Shown: piece after piece, positions 51,273-61,291 of the stretch
How the letters are laid out: the number at the start of each line of letters is the position of its first letter
How positions within the stretch are numbered: the stretch's first letter is position 1
Source of the DNA: Carboxylicivirga litoralis
GTDB taxonomy: Bacteria > Bacteroidota > Bacteroidia > Bacteroidales > Marinilabiliaceae
Direction of reading: 5' to 3'
Length of the DNA: 64,000 nucleotides
NCBI RefSeq assembly: GCF_025499605.1
Contig: NZ_JAFMVC010000005.1
Coordinates: 62,001 to 126,000, forward strand
Program-made: the position numbers and the translations under genes
The notes under the pieces: model-generated
The model's input: the letters and a program-made list of their open reading frames with translations, nothing else
Told to the model about the DNA's origin: nothing
Databases searched by the model: none

Positions 51273-52199
51273 TTATGCTTTATCTAATACGCTCATTACT
51301 TCAAGTACGTGCTTGCGGCTAGTTTCCAACAATTCTTTTTCGTCAGCGTTTAAGTCAAGCTCAATCACTTTCTCAACACCGTTTTTACCAAGAATGACAG
51401 GAACACCCAGGTAACAATCGTTAATGCCGTACTCACCATCTAACTTAATACATACTGGGAATACACGTTTTTGGTCTTTAACGATAGCCTCAACCATTTG
51501 TGCAGCAGCCGAACCTGGAGCATACCAAGCAGACGTACCCATCAACTTCACTAATTCTCCACCTCCAAATTTAGTACGCTCAATGATAGCATCTAGTTTT
51601 TCACTGTCGATTAGCTCAGTTACAGGAATGCCGCCAACAGTTGTATAGCGCGGAAGTGGTACCATCGTATCACCATGTCCACCCATTAATACAGCCTGAA
51701 TATCTTTTGGAGACACGTTTAACTCTTCTGCTAAGAAAGCACGATAGCGAGCAGTATCAAGGATACCAGCCATACCCATTACTTTAGTTCGTGGGAATTT
51801 AGATGTTAAATGCGCCTGATAGGTCATTACATCTAATGGGTTCGATACAATAATGATAATTGCTTCTGGTGAATGCTTAACTACTTGTTCAGTTACCGAC
51901 TTTACAATACCAGCATTAGTCGAAATTAAGTCATCACGCGTCATCCCCGGCTTACGAGGTAGACCTGAAGTAATTACCACAACGTCAGAACCAGCCGTTT
52001 TCTCATAATCATTGGTTGAACCGACGGTTCTTGTATCATACAAATTAATCGGAGCTTTTTGCCAGATATCAAGCGCTTTTCCCTCAGCAACGCCTTCTTT
52101 AATGTCAACAAGTACAACTTCGTTAGCAATTTCTCTATAAGCGAGAACATCAGCGCAAGTTGCACCTACATTACCTGCTCCAACTACAGTTACTTTCAT
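51273..52199 (-). CDS. mdh: Malate dehydrogenase
   Basis: 308 residues, of the LDH-like malate dehydrogenase group. It interconverts malate and oxaloacetate with NAD. Motifs: the Rossmann loop VVGAGNVGATCADVL, the substrate-specificity region TSGLPRKPGMTRDDL with the active-loop Arg, VSNPLDVMTY, and the catalytic His in MGGHGDTMVPLPR. Cytoplasmic. It stands alone with its own terminator and serves the TCA cycle or reductive succinate branch. Confidence 0.96.
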   Translation of the reverse strand: MKVTVVGAGNVGATCADVLAYREIANEVVLVDIKEGVAEGKALDIWQKAPINLYDTRTVGSTNDYEKTAGSDVVVITSGLPRKPGMTRDDLISTNAGIVKSVTEQVVKHSPEAIIIIVSNPLDVMTYQAHLTSKFPRTKVMGMAGILDTARYRAFLAEELNVSPKDIQAVLMGGHGDTMVPLPRYTTVGGIPVTELIDSEKLDAIIERTKFGGGELVKLMGTSAWYAPGSAAAQMVEAIVKDQKRVFPVCIKLDGEYGINDCYLGVPVILGKNGVEKVIELDLNADEKELLETSRKHVLEVMSVLDKA

Positions 52200-52633
52200 A
52201 ATAAAAAGGTATTAATTTAGTGTTATATCAAATTTTTCTAAATCCAGATACTGTGCATGTTAGCAATACTTAACACTTCCCCTTTAAAGTGTTTGATTTT
52301 TTGCACACGCAAATATAAAACTTTATTTAGCCCTACATTTAAATTTTGGGGCTTTAACGTTTGTTAGTAAATTAGGTCTAGATTGTAATGTTCAGGTAAT
52401 TAAGTTGTTGAAGATGATTTTATTTAATGAAAAAATTCTCTATTTAGTTCGTATTCCCTTAAATGTTAATAAATATGACTAGTACTTAATTTCACAATGA
52501 GTTGGTTCTTTAACCTATTGTTTTTTGTCTGGTTTGTAGCTAATAATTTGTTTTTAGCTTTGTATGAGATTTAACAATTATCGGCTCATCATGTTTAAAT
52601 ATTTTTAAATGAGTCATAGTAAATAGTGATAAT
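52200..52633. other. Divergent intergenic region between mdh and folP, 434 bp
   Basis: AT-rich, no ORF. A minus-strand -7 box TATATTTG for mdh is present at 52310-52317, about 110 bp before the mdh start codon. Nothing else stands out. Confidence 0.55.
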
Positions 52634-53467
52634 ATGCATACAGTCAATATAAAAGGTGAGCTCATGGAGCTGTCAGAACCCATGGTGATGGGCATTTTGA
52701 ATATTACACCCGATTCGTTTTTTGATGGAGGGAAATACCAATTACAAAAAGATATTGAAGAACGTTGCGAGGAAATATTAAGTGAAGGTGCGAAAATAAT
52801 TGATTTAGGAGCTTATTCATCACGCCCAGGCGCCACACATATTTCAGAAGAGGAAGAAGTGAAGCGACTGACAAAGGCTTTAACATGGATTCGTAATAAA
52901 TATCCTCATGCCATATTATCCGTTGATACTTTTCGGGCTTCGGTGAGTGAGTTGGTTGTGAATGAATTTGAAGTGGATATTATCAATGATATTTCAGGTG
53001 GTACAATGGATGAGCATATGTTTGAATCCATTGGACAATTAGGTGTTCCGTATATTTTAATGCACATGCAGGGAACACCGCAGAATATGCAGATGAATCC
53101 GGTTTATCAGAATCTGATTGGCGATATCAGCTTGTTTTTTGCTGAACAACTGAAAAAACTAAGAGCATTTGGAGCCAAAGATGTTATTCTTGACCTTGGT
53201 TTTGGTTTTGGAAAGACTTTAGAGCATAATTACGAGCTTTTGCGTGAATTAAGGCAATTTGAATTATTTGAGCTGCCAATGTTGGTTGGAATATCACGTA
53301 AGTCGATGATATATAAGTTGCTCGGTGTGGATTCGCAAGCTGCTTTAAATGGGACAACTGCTTTAAATACCATCGCTTTATTAAATGGCGCCAATATTTT
53401 AAGGGTGCATGATGTTAAAGAAGCCGTAGAATGTATTAATTTAGTGCGTCAACTTAAAAAAGCCTGA
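52634..53467 (+). CDS. folP: Dihydropteroate synthase
   Basis: 277 residues. It condenses p-aminobenzoate with the pterin diphosphate to make dihydropteroate in folate synthesis. The pterin-binding signature VMGILNITPDSFFDGGKY is at about 19-36. GAKIIDLGAYSSRPGA, INDISGG, MHMQGTPQNMQ, DLGFGFGKT and GISRKSMI follow in the usual order. The gene lies 7 bp upstream of cdaA, an order common in Bacteroidota. Confidence 0.97.
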   Translation: MHTVNIKGELMELSEPMVMGILNITPDSFFDGGKYQLQKDIEERCEEILSEGAKIIDLGAYSSRPGATHISEEEEVKRLTKALTWIRNKYPHAILSVDTFRASVSELVVNEFEVDIINDISGGTMDEHMFESIGQLGVPYILMHMQGTPQNMQMNPVYQNLIGDISLFFAEQLKKLRAFGAKDVILDLGFGFGKTLEHNYELLRELRQFELFELPMLVGISRKSMIYKLLGVDSQAALNGTTALNTIALLNGANILRVHDVKEAVECINLVRQLKKA

Positions 53468-53474
53468 TTACTAA

Positions 53475-54242
53475 ATGACATTTCTGGATATACGCTTTAT
53501 TGATTTGGTCGACATTGTTCTGGTGGCTTACCTGATGTTTCGCATTTATAAGCTTATCAAGGGAACCGTGGCACTGTATATTATGCTGGGCATTTTTGCC
53601 TTTGTCATTTTTTGGGTGTTGATAAAAACTTTTGGGATGGAGCTATCATCCACCATCCTTGACCATATTGTTAATGTAGGTGTGATTGCCTTTATTGTGG
53701 TGTTTCAACAGGAAATCAGACGATTCTTATTATTACTTGGTTCAAGATACAATGTCACTAATCGCTTTTCGATGGATAAGGTGTTTATGTCGCAGTCGAA
53801 AGGGATGATGTCCATCTATAATAAACCTGTTGTAAGGGCATGTGTTTCATTAGCCAAAACAAAAACTGGAGCATTGATTGTTATCACCAAAGATTCGGAG
53901 TTGTTGGACTATGTGCAAACTGGTGAACTTATTAATGGCGTGATTTCAACGCAGTTGTTGGAGAACATCTTCTTTAAAAACAGTCCTTTGCATGATGGTG
54001 CTGTTATTATAACCGGAAATAAAATTAAAGCAGCAGGATGTATTCTGCCTGTATCTCAAAATACTGACCTACCCAAACGTGTAGGTTTGCGTCATCGAGC
54101 CGCCATGGGTATAACCGAATCGACGGATGCCCATGCAATTGTTGTGTCTGAAGAAACCGGACGTATTTCCTTCTTTAGTAAGGGGCAAATGGAAATGGGT
54201 GTAACTGATGAAGAGCTACAGGACTTGTTGAATAAATCCTGA
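53475..54242 (+). CDS. cdaA: Diadenylate cyclase (c-di-AMP synthase)
   Basis: 255 residues. Three N-terminal membrane helices (about 10-80) precede the DisA_N catalytic domain. Active-site motifs are PLHDGAVII and VGLRHRAAMGITE. It makes cyclic di-AMP from two ATP at the inner membrane; c-di-AMP governs osmolyte and cell-wall balance. It starts 7 bp after folP, so the two are co-transcribed. No CdaR-like regulator is next to it. Confidence 0.94.
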   Translation: MTFLDIRFIDLVDIVLVAYLMFRIYKLIKGTVALYIMLGIFAFVIFWVLIKTFGMELSSTILDHIVNVGVIAFIVVFQQEIRRFLLLLGSRYNVTNRFSMDKVFMSQSKGMMSIYNKPVVRACVSLAKTKTGALIVITKDSELLDYVQTGELINGVISTQLLENIFFKNSPLHDGAVIITGNKIKAAGCILPVSQNTDLPKRVGLRHRAAMGITESTDAHAIVVSEETGRISFFSKGQMEMGVTDEELQDLLNKS

Positions 54243-54274
54243 TAATAGAATGTGAATTAAAAGAGAATAAAGAT

Positions 54275-55159
54275 ATGCCTCAAGGGCTTACCTCAAATAA
54301 AGTGGCGATTAGCGGTGCTACAGGTTTTATAGGAACTGCATTGTGTGATTTCTTAGAGTGCAATGGTTTTGAAGTTGTTCGGCTCAAACGCCATCATTTT
54401 GAAAAAAGAAGTGGGCAGCTCGATAGGTTAATTGCCGATTGTTCGGTGATTATTAATTTGGCGGGTGCTCCGATAGCTGCTAAAAAATGGACCAGGAGTT
54501 ATAAGAGTGAGATTTTAAATAGCCGAATTAAAACAACTGAGCGTTTGGTAGAAGCCATTCATAATATGACCACCAAGCCTGATGTGTTTATCTCATGCTC
54601 GGCCGTTGGAGTGTATGATAGCTACGAGGTTCACGATGAGTTTTCAACCAATTATGCCGATGATTTTCTGGGTAGTGTTTGTCAGGAATGGGAAGCCCGT
54701 GCTTTTAAAGCGCAAACCATAGATGATGTGCGCCTGTGTATTGTTAGAATGGGTGTAGTATTAGGTAACGAAGGAGGTGCTTTTTCGCGCATGGCCAGAC
54801 CTTTTAAATATGGTTTAGGTTGTAAACTTGGTGATGGACATCAGGTGTTTCCATATATTCACCTGAACGATGTGTTAAGTGCTTTCTGGTATTTAATTCA
54901 ACGCAAAGCATCTCATGGCATCTATAATTTGGTGGCTCCACAGATGATTTCCAACCTGGAAATTACGGAAGCGATGCAAAAGCGAACTCGAAAATCAGTG
55001 TTGCCCTCTGTGCCTAAAGCTGCACTAAGATTGCTTTATGGCGAAGGGGCGGAGATGCTGCTTGTTGGCCAGAAAGTAGTTCCAAAACGATTGGAGCGAG
55101 AAGGTTTTCACTTTGCTTTCCCAGATTTTGAGTCTGTTTTGGATGATTTATTAGTATAA
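54275..55159 (+). CDS. TIGR01777-family NAD-dependent epimerase/SDR (YfcH-like)
   Basis: 294 residues. The extended SDR Rossmann motif VAISGATGFIGTAL is at the N-terminus. VIINLAGAPIAAKKWT and SCSAVGVYD, an atypical Ser-centred active site, are characteristic of the SDR39U1/YfcH group. The substrate is unknown. It is transcribed with folP and cdaA (32-bp gap). Confidence 0.87.
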   Translation: MPQGLTSNKVAISGATGFIGTALCDFLECNGFEVVRLKRHHFEKRSGQLDRLIADCSVIINLAGAPIAAKKWTRSYKSEILNSRIKTTERLVEAIHNMTTKPDVFISCSAVGVYDSYEVHDEFSTNYADDFLGSVCQEWEARAFKAQTIDDVRLCIVRMGVVLGNEGGAFSRMARPFKYGLGCKLGDGHQVFPYIHLNDVLSAFWYLIQRKASHGIYNLVAPQMISNLEITEAMQKRTRKSVLPSVPKAALRLLYGEGAEMLLVGQKVVPKRLEREGFHFAFPDFESVLDDLLV

Positions 55160-55194
55160 GTTGAGGGTTGTTCATCCTTTATCTTTCATCTTTT

Positions 55195-55836
55195 TTATAA
55201 ATACCAATACACGGCATGGAAATGAGCGTAAGCACCTATCAAAACGAAAAAATGAAAGATGGCATGATTCATTGGGATGCGCTTAATTTGATAAAGAACA
55301 GCCCCTACGGTGTAGAATGCACCGCCAATTGATAACCATAGTAGTGTTTCGGAAGTCAACGCATCAATTAATGACTTACTGGCAATAACTACAATCCAAC
55401 CTAGTAATACATAGCTACTTGTGGAGATTAGTTTAAAACGACCCGTGAAGAAAAGTTTAAGAATAATGCCGGCGATGGCTAAAAGCCAGACTGCTGCCAG
55501 TATCCAATAGGCTATTTTATTGCCGATACCCAAGGCTAAAAAAGGAACGTACGAACCAGCAATCATCAGATAGATGGCACAATGGTCAAATACTTTCAGT
55601 TTCAAACGTTTCGATTCTTCTTTTGCAGAGTGATAAAGTGTCGATGCTGAAAACATGGCAATAATACAGAGACCGTAAAGCAGGTAGATGGCAAAGGTTA
55701 ATGGGCTTGAAGCTTTTATGAGGAGGAAGATAAGTGCCACTACGCCCAGTGGTATACCGATCAAATGGCTGTAGATGTTTAGCTTTTCTTCGGTTGGGCT
55801 GTAAGTGTTGGGTTTAAGCTGCATTTTTTCTTTCAA
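55195..55836 (-). CDS. Hemolysin III / PAQR-family membrane protein (TrhA-like)
   Basis: 213 residues with seven predicted membrane helices. The metal-binding family motifs are visible: EEKLNIYSHLIGIPLG, ASTLYHSAKEESKRLKLKVFDHCAIYLMIAGSY (in part: Ser, His and Asp positions), and the C-terminal FHFFVLIGAYAHFHAV. Bacterial members have been linked to membrane lipid homeostasis. It is convergent with the epimerase gene. The start could also be the ATG at 55824. Confidence 0.9.
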   Translation of the reverse strand: MKEKMQLKPNTYSPTEEKLNIYSHLIGIPLGVVALIFLLIKASSPLTFAIYLLYGLCIIAMFSASTLYHSAKEESKRLKLKVFDHCAIYLMIAGSYVPFLALGIGNKIAYWILAAVWLLAIAGIILKLFFTGRFKLISTSSYVLLGWIVVIASKSLIDALTSETLLWLSIGGAFYTVGAVLYQIKRIPMNHAIFHFFVLIGAYAHFHAVYWYL

Positions 55837-55884
55837 AAGTAGTAGTTTAATATGGATTGCTTGTTGTAGAATAAGAAATCATGC

Positions 55885-55928
55885 AATAAAAAAGGCTAAA
55901 ACTTCCTTTATTCAGAAGCCTTAGCCTT
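55885..55928 (-). terminator. Terminator of the GH13 gene
   Basis: AAGGCTAA (55892-55899) pairs with TTAGCCTT (55921-55928). The inner loop contains a further CTTC / GAAG pairing. On the minus strand it is followed by TTTTTT. Confidence 0.8.
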
Positions 55929-55949
55929 AGCATTGTTCCCCGATTAGTG

Positions 55950-57803
55950 CTATTTAATGCAGTATATAAATGATTCCAACGGTTTAAGAGTTGTTTTAAT
56001 CGTTCCAACACCTTCTTTAACAATCATTGTGTTGGTTGAAGCAAATAGAGCATCTTCAAGGTTGTACTTGCCATCTTTTAGGCTCCATTTTTTAATCGTT
56101 TCGGCAGGGATTTTTAATGCGAATGAATCAACATCAGACGGTTTAAAACTTGATACAATAATTAGCTTTTCATCATTACTCCAACGCACAAAGCTGAATA
56201 CTTTATCGCCATAACCTTCGGTGTTTGCTCTGTTGAAAGTGTGTATTTCTGCATATTCGCCCATTAAAGCTGAGCTTTGGGTTGAAAAAGTAAGCAGACG
56301 CTTGTAGAAGTTGCGTAACTCTTTTTCTTCTGCACTTAACTGGCCACCATCAAACGCACCATTGTTCATCCAGCGTTGGTGATGCGGCACGCCTATGTAG
56401 TCGAAGATACTTGTTCTGCTATTACTTCCAAAACCAGCATCTTCAGCACCAGGTTCGCCCACTTCCTGACCAAAATAAAGCATGGTTGGCGCTGTGCTGA
56501 TGCATGTTGAAACCACCATAGCTGGCTTACCCTTTTTTGCATTACCTGCGAATTCAGGACTTGCAATACGTTGCTCGTCATGATTTTCAAGGAAGTGCAG
56601 CATATGATGCTCAATATCTTGCAAACCGTCTTGAATGGCAGGTAGGTTATCGGTTAAACCGTGCCCTTGCATAATGTGCTTTAGGGTATCATATAGTTCT
56701 ACTTTGTCATACAAGTAATCCATTTTGCCTTTATGGATGTAATCGCGATACAAACTTGGGTTATACACTTCAGCCAACAAGAAGGCATCAGGATTGGCAT
56801 TTTTAATAGAAGAATTCATAAAACTCCAGAATTCCACAGGTACCATCTCAGCCATGTCCGAGCGGAAACCATCAACACCGAAATCAATCCAGTAAAGGGC
56901 GATATCGCGAAACTTCAACCACGAATCGGGTAGCGTCTTATTCTGCCAGTAGTCGAAATGTGCCTTCCAACCCTTCTCGTCGTAACCTTCGGGAAGTTCA
57001 GGGAAATCTTTTGTGCCATCGGGACGAACGCCATAGTTGATTTTAACGGTCTCGTACCAATCATAAAAGCCAGGCTGAGCCAGTCGTGAACCGTTTCCTG
57101 TCCATTTAGCCGGATTCTCATCAAATAGACCATCAGCTAGTGGATGCTCTTCGCCGCCCAGTGGTTTGTAGTTGTTTTCCGGAGCAGGTACTTTAAATGT
57201 CTCGCCAGGAATGTAATAAAAGTTGTTGTTAATGGCATATTCAACAGAAGTATCGTCATTGGCACCAAAATCAACAACACCTTCAGGGTTGTTTTTACCT
57301 TCGTAGTGACGGGCAACGTGGTTAGGCACAATATCAATCAATACTTTCATTCCATGTTTATGCGTGCGCTCCACTAAAGCTTTAAATTCGCTCAGTCGAT
57401 TAGCCGGGTCAACAGCCAAATCGGGATTGACATTGTAGTAATCTTTCACCGCATAGGGTGAGCCGGCACGGCCTTTAACCACATCAGGATCATCATTCGA
57501 AATACCATATTGCGTGTAATCGTGAATTACAGCGTGGTGAGGAACGCCTGTGTACCACATGTGTGTGACGCCAAGTTCTTTTAGTTCGCTTAGTGCTTTG
57601 TCGCTAAAGTCATTAAACTTGCCAACACCGTTCTCTTCAACGATACCCCAGGGCTTGTTGGTGGTGTTGGTGTTGCCAAATAGACGTGTGAAAACCTGGT
57701 AAACTACGGTCTTATGTTCTTTTTGTGTTACCACTTCCTGTGGTTTCTGCTGACATGCGATTAGCACAACCAACATTACTGCGAATGATAAGAATCTTCT
57801 CAT
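55950..57803 (-). CDS. GH13 alpha-amylase-family glycosidase, lipoprotein
   Basis: 617 residues with a lipoprotein signal (lipobox LIAC). GH13 regions: DIVPNHVAR (I), GFRSDMAEMVP with the nucleophile Asp near 311 (II), LLAEVYNP with the acid/base Glu near 344 (III) and LENHDEQR with Asp near 407 (IV). It hydrolyses alpha-glucans or maltodextrins at the cell surface or in the periplasm. A GH31 gene lies 40 bp upstream on the same strand, so both are in one transcript for stepwise breakdown. Confidence 0.93.
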   Translation of the reverse strand: MRRFLSFAVMLVVLIACQQKPQEVVTQKEHKTVVYQVFTRLFGNTNTTNKPWGIVEENGVGKFNDFSDKALSELKELGVTHMWYTGVPHHAVIHDYTQYGISNDDPDVVKGRAGSPYAVKDYYNVNPDLAVDPANRLSEFKALVERTHKHGMKVLIDIVPNHVARHYEGKNNPEGVVDFGANDDTSVEYAINNNFYYIPGETFKVPAPENNYKPLGGEEHPLADGLFDENPAKWTGNGSRLAQPGFYDWYETVKINYGVRPDGTKDFPELPEGYDEKGWKAHFDYWQNKTLPDSWLKFRDIALYWIDFGVDGFRSDMAEMVPVEFWSFMNSSIKNANPDAFLLAEVYNPSLYRDYIHKGKMDYLYDKVELYDTLKHIMQGHGLTDNLPAIQDGLQDIEHHMLHFLENHDEQRIASPEFAGNAKKGKPAMVVSTCISTAPTMLYFGQEVGEPGAEDAGFGSNSRTSIFDYIGVPHHQRWMNNGAFDGGQLSAEEKELRNFYKRLLTFSTQSSALMGEYAEIHTFNRANTEGYGDKVFSFVRWSNDEKLIIVSSFKPSDVDSFALKIPAETIKKWSLKDGKYNLEDALFASTNTMIVKEGVGTIKTTLKPLESFIYCIK

Positions 57804-57843
57804 GAATTTAATTATCTAATTAATTTATTAATTATTGTTGTTT

Positions 57844-60267
57844 CTATTCGGTTACTATGGATTTAATGGTGTTACCCATTTTGAATTTTACATGAAGTTT
57901 TCCTGTCTTCGAATCGTATGCAGCCCCTTCTTCTCGTTTTTTGAGTTTTTTCAAAGAACCACTTACTTTGTATGTACTGTCACCAATTGTTATGCGCTTG
58001 GTTTTGCGATTAAAATGGTGAATCACTAGTTCAATGCTGCGTTCTTCGGGCATGCCATTATATTTATAACGAAGAGGAGTTAGTTTGAATGTCAGGTTGC
58101 CTCTGTTATAACAATCAAAAATCAAAGTTTCTGATTGATGAGATAGGTGATTGTTTTTTGTTATGCCGTCATCTTCATATAAATAGCTATTGCCGTGTAG
58201 TACTTCATTATCATGATAGTAGTGAAGGGTAAGCTCTTTTGATGTATAATCTTCGGTATTTTGAATTAATGGAACCATTGGCACAAAAGCACCGGCACGC
58301 ACAAATACAGGGATGGTGTTAATGTCGACATCTACTTCAATGTGTTGACCGCCAGAGTATCGTTTACCATTAAAGTAATCGTACCAGATAAAATTGGCAG
58401 GTAGGTAAACCAGCTGCTTTTTAATGCCTTTTTCGATGATTGGAGATACCACAAATGCTTCACCCCAGGCATAAGATCCTGTATAATCTAAAAGTTCGGG
58501 ATTATCATCATAGAAAAACAAAGGGCGCATCATGGGTAATCCCAAGGTGCTGTTTTCGTGCATCATCGAGTAATTATAGGGCAGGAGCTGATAGCGGAGA
58601 TTAATAAATTCTCTGACAATATTTTTAGTGCTATCGGGCCAGAAAACTGGTTCAGGCGGAACATCCTCTTGTGCGTGAGTCCGGTATACAGGCTGGAAAA
58701 CGCCATATTGAAGCCAACGTGTATACAGTTCATCATCTCTGTAATCACCAGCAAAGCCTCCTAAGTCAGAATGCATATAAGCCAATCCCTGCATGCCCAT
58801 CTGTAGCGAAATCTCAACCTGTGATTGCAAACCACCCCACGAACGGCTTACATCGCCTGACCATGGAATCATGCCATAGCGCTGCGAACCAATGAAACCA
58901 GCACGCATCAATGTTACCGGGCGTCTATCCGGAAAATCTTTTTCGAAACCCTTATAAATTACTTTTGCCCACTCATGACCATATAAATTATGAACTTCGT
59001 CGGCTCGCCCATTGACATGCAGCAAGTCGTCAGGGTGAACTTCTGGTTCGCCCAGGTCGCCCCACCAGCCATCGACGCCACTTAAGGTGTGTTGTTTATA
59101 TATGTTCCAGAACCAGTCTTGCGCTTCGGGTTTAAAAATATCGATCAAAGCGGTTGTGCCAAAAAAGAAATCGAAGATATATGGCTCGCCCTTAGCGTTT
59201 GTTCCTAAGAGCCCTTGCTGGGTGCATTCCTGGTATTTGCTGCTGTTTTTTAAAATAAAAAGCTCCGTGATTAAAACCGTTTTTATGCCTCTTTCTTTGT
59301 TGCGTTGCAGCATTAGTTCCGGCTCTGGGAAAGAGTCGCGATGCCATTCCAGGTTACCCATATGTCCTTTTACATCGGGGCCAAACCAATAGAGGTCGAG
59401 CACAATACCATCCAGTGGGATGTTATCTTCAGCATATTTGTCAATCACCGATTCTACTTCTCGTTGAGAATGGTATCCCATGCGCGAAGAAATATTACCT
59501 AGAGCCCATCGCGGTAGCATGGGGTGTCGTCCGGTTAGTTCGGTAAAGTTAGTCATCAGACCTTGCCAGCTATTGGATGTGACAATAAAATAACTTTTAC
59601 GTCCTCCCACACTTTCAAACTGTAAAATGTTAGGCTCGGCTTTGCCAAGGTCGAGCCAGCCGCTGGCACCATTATCAAATCCAAGCATGTATTTTTCGGA
59701 TGAGATAATAAGAGGCATAGAATAGTACATTAACTCGGCATGTGTTTCATAGCCATAGGAGGCACGATTATATAGTTGTAATCGATGTCCTCTGCGATTC
59801 ATGCCTAATGCCCTTTCGCCGGCGCCAAACAAATGTTCTTTTTTATTCAGGTTAAAACGAAAACCTGAAATACTGTCGTTGCAGAAGTAACCTTTTTCTT
59901 CCGAAAACAGGTATTTGCCCATGTGGTAATAGGATATTTTAAACGGCTGTTTCTGTATAATTGCCGATACTTTTGTAGTAGAAAAACTAATTTGATTCGC
60001 TTCATCCTGGTAGTTTATTTTATCCAGATAAGGTTCATCAATTATGGCAATGGCAGGAAAAGGAGCAATAGAGTCCTCTAAAAACACTACCTCCAAATTT
60101 GAGTCGGAGTAAGGTGTGATGATAATTGTGCCGTCCGACACTTCCAGTGTAAGTTTATTCTCGTAATAACTGGCAGATAGAAACTGACGTGTTTCGTTTT
60201 GTGCCTTAACGATATAGCTAATCGATAGGAGGAGCGTTATTAGGATGGCTGAAAATCGATAGTTCAT
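57844..60267 (-). CDS. GH31 alpha-glucosidase or alpha-transglucosylase, secreted
   Basis: 807 residues from the ATG at 60267, giving a Sec signal peptide ending near VKAQ. The order of domains is N-terminal beta-sandwich, barrel, and two C-terminal beta domains. The nucleophile lies in GWWGDLGEPEVHPDD (near residue 402), the acid/base in PWSGDVSRSW (near 470), and MRPLFFYDD lies in the distal part. The WWGDLGEPE form is also seen in bacterial GH31 alpha-transglucosylases, so transfer rather than hydrolysis is possible. Likely periplasmic; operon with GH13. Confidence 0.92.
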   Translation of the reverse strand: MNYRFSAILITLLLSISYIVKAQNETRQFLSASYYENKLTLEVSDGTIIITPYSDSNLEVVFLEDSIAPFPAIAIIDEPYLDKINYQDEANQISFSTTKVSAIIQKQPFKISYYHMGKYLFSEEKGYFCNDSISGFRFNLNKKEHLFGAGERALGMNRRGHRLQLYNRASYGYETHAELMYYSMPLIISSEKYMLGFDNGASGWLDLGKAEPNILQFESVGGRKSYFIVTSNSWQGLMTNFTELTGRHPMLPRWALGNISSRMGYHSQREVESVIDKYAEDNIPLDGIVLDLYWFGPDVKGHMGNLEWHRDSFPEPELMLQRNKERGIKTVLITELFILKNSSKYQECTQQGLLGTNAKGEPYIFDFFFGTTALIDIFKPEAQDWFWNIYKQHTLSGVDGWWGDLGEPEVHPDDLLHVNGRADEVHNLYGHEWAKVIYKGFEKDFPDRRPVTLMRAGFIGSQRYGMIPWSGDVSRSWGGLQSQVEISLQMGMQGLAYMHSDLGGFAGDYRDDELYTRWLQYGVFQPVYRTHAQEDVPPEPVFWPDSTKNIVREFINLRYQLLPYNYSMMHENSTLGLPMMRPLFFYDDNPELLDYTGSYAWGEAFVVSPIIEKGIKKQLVYLPANFIWYDYFNGKRYSGGQHIEVDVDINTIPVFVRAGAFVPMVPLIQNTEDYTSKELTLHYYHDNEVLHGNSYLYEDDGITKNNHLSHQSETLIFDCYNRGNLTFKLTPLRYKYNGMPEERSIELVIHHFNRKTKRITIGDSTYKVSGSLKKLKKREEGAAYDSKTGKLHVKFKMGNTIKSIVTE

Positions 60268-60712
60268 AAAGTTGATTTTTGATAATAAGGTCTTAAAGTT
60301 TAGGCAGAGGTGCAACTTCAATTAGCCAAATTACTAATTAGGTAGGTTTATTTCGTAAATAGTGAATGTTATGAGCTAGTTGCATCAAAGGATATGATCT
60401 AAGGTTTTGTTTTGTAAGGTGTATGAAATCAGGTTGATAGGTTTGTTGTTTTATGGTTGTAATACCGTTGGGATATATTTAAATTCTAGTCGTATTTAAT
60501 TTAAGTGCTTATTTGCAAACGTTTTCGATAAAAGGTTGGGAAGAAGGATGTTTGTTGTGTGTAAGTGTCATTAAATTAAGGTGATGTATTTTGATGAAAA
60601 ATCTTGGTGCAAGCTGCTAATGAAATTATCTAATCCAATCTGGGTTAAAAACTAAGGAACTATTGTATCTTAGCAACCGCAAAATATTTGACAAATAATT
60701 AAAGAAAATACG
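60268..60712. other. Divergent intergenic region, 445 bp
   Basis: No ORF and no clear hairpin. A near-consensus -7 box TATCTTAG lies at about 60666-60673, upstream of the MaoC gene. The remaining sequence is AT-rich. Confidence 0.5.
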
Positions 60713-61180
60713 ATGAGTAAGGTAGTAATTAAAAGTTTTGATGAATTAGAGAAATTAATCGGCAGCGATTTGGGGATTTCTGATTATCATGAATTTACTC
60801 AAGAGCAAATCAACCTTTTTGCAGATGCAACTTTGGATCATCAGTGGATTCATACTGATGTTGAGAAAGCAAAAAATGAATCTCCTTTTGGTAATACCAT
60901 TGCTCATGGTTACCTGACTGTTTCAATTCTTCCACACTTGTGGAATCAGATTGTAGATGTACAAAACCTTAAAATGCAGGTTAACTATGGTATTGAAAAA
61001 TTGAAATTTAATGCCCCTGTAGTTGTAGGAAGTAAAGTACGCTTGCATGCAAAAGTGAATAATGCTGTCAATCTTCGTGGTGTTTGTCGCGCTAATATTG
61101 GTATTAAATTAGAGATTGAAGGAAGTCGCAAGCCAGCTTATGAAGGAGAAATTGTTTTCCTATATCATTTCAACGCGTAA
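60713..61180 (+). CDS. MaoC-family (R)-specific enoyl-CoA hydratase-like protein
   Basis: 155 residues, hotdog fold. The catalytic Asp/His motif is in ATLDHQWIHTD, and FGNTIAHGYLTVSILPHL is the second family block. It should hydrate enoyl-CoA or enoyl-acyl substrates. No beta-oxidation genes are nearby, so the pathway is open. It has its own terminator. Confidence 0.9.
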   Translation: MSKVVIKSFDELEKLIGSDLGISDYHEFTQEQINLFADATLDHQWIHTDVEKAKNESPFGNTIAHGYLTVSILPHLWNQIVDVQNLKMQVNYGIEKLKFNAPVVVGSKVRLHAKVNNAVNLRGVCRANIGIKLEIEGSRKPAYEGEIVFLYHFNA

Positions 61181-61202
61181 TCTTTTCAGAATCGATATTT
61201 CT

Positions 61203-61228
61203 AAGGCACCACTTGGTGCCTTTTTTTT
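61203..61228 (+). terminator. Terminator of the MaoC gene
   Basis: AAGGCACC / GGTGCCTT 8-bp stem, loop ACTT, followed by a run of T. Confidence 0.92.
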
Positions 61229-61233
61229 GTGCG

Positions 61234-61264
61234 CAAAAAAAGAGGGCACCTTGTAAGCGCCCTC
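61234..61264 (-). terminator. Terminator of the rubrerythrin gene
   Basis: On the minus strand GAGGGC (61264-61259) pairs with GCCCTC (61247-61242) and is followed by TTTTTTT. Confidence 0.85.
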
Positions 61265-61291
61265 CTGAATGCCATTACTTGACTCTGCGGT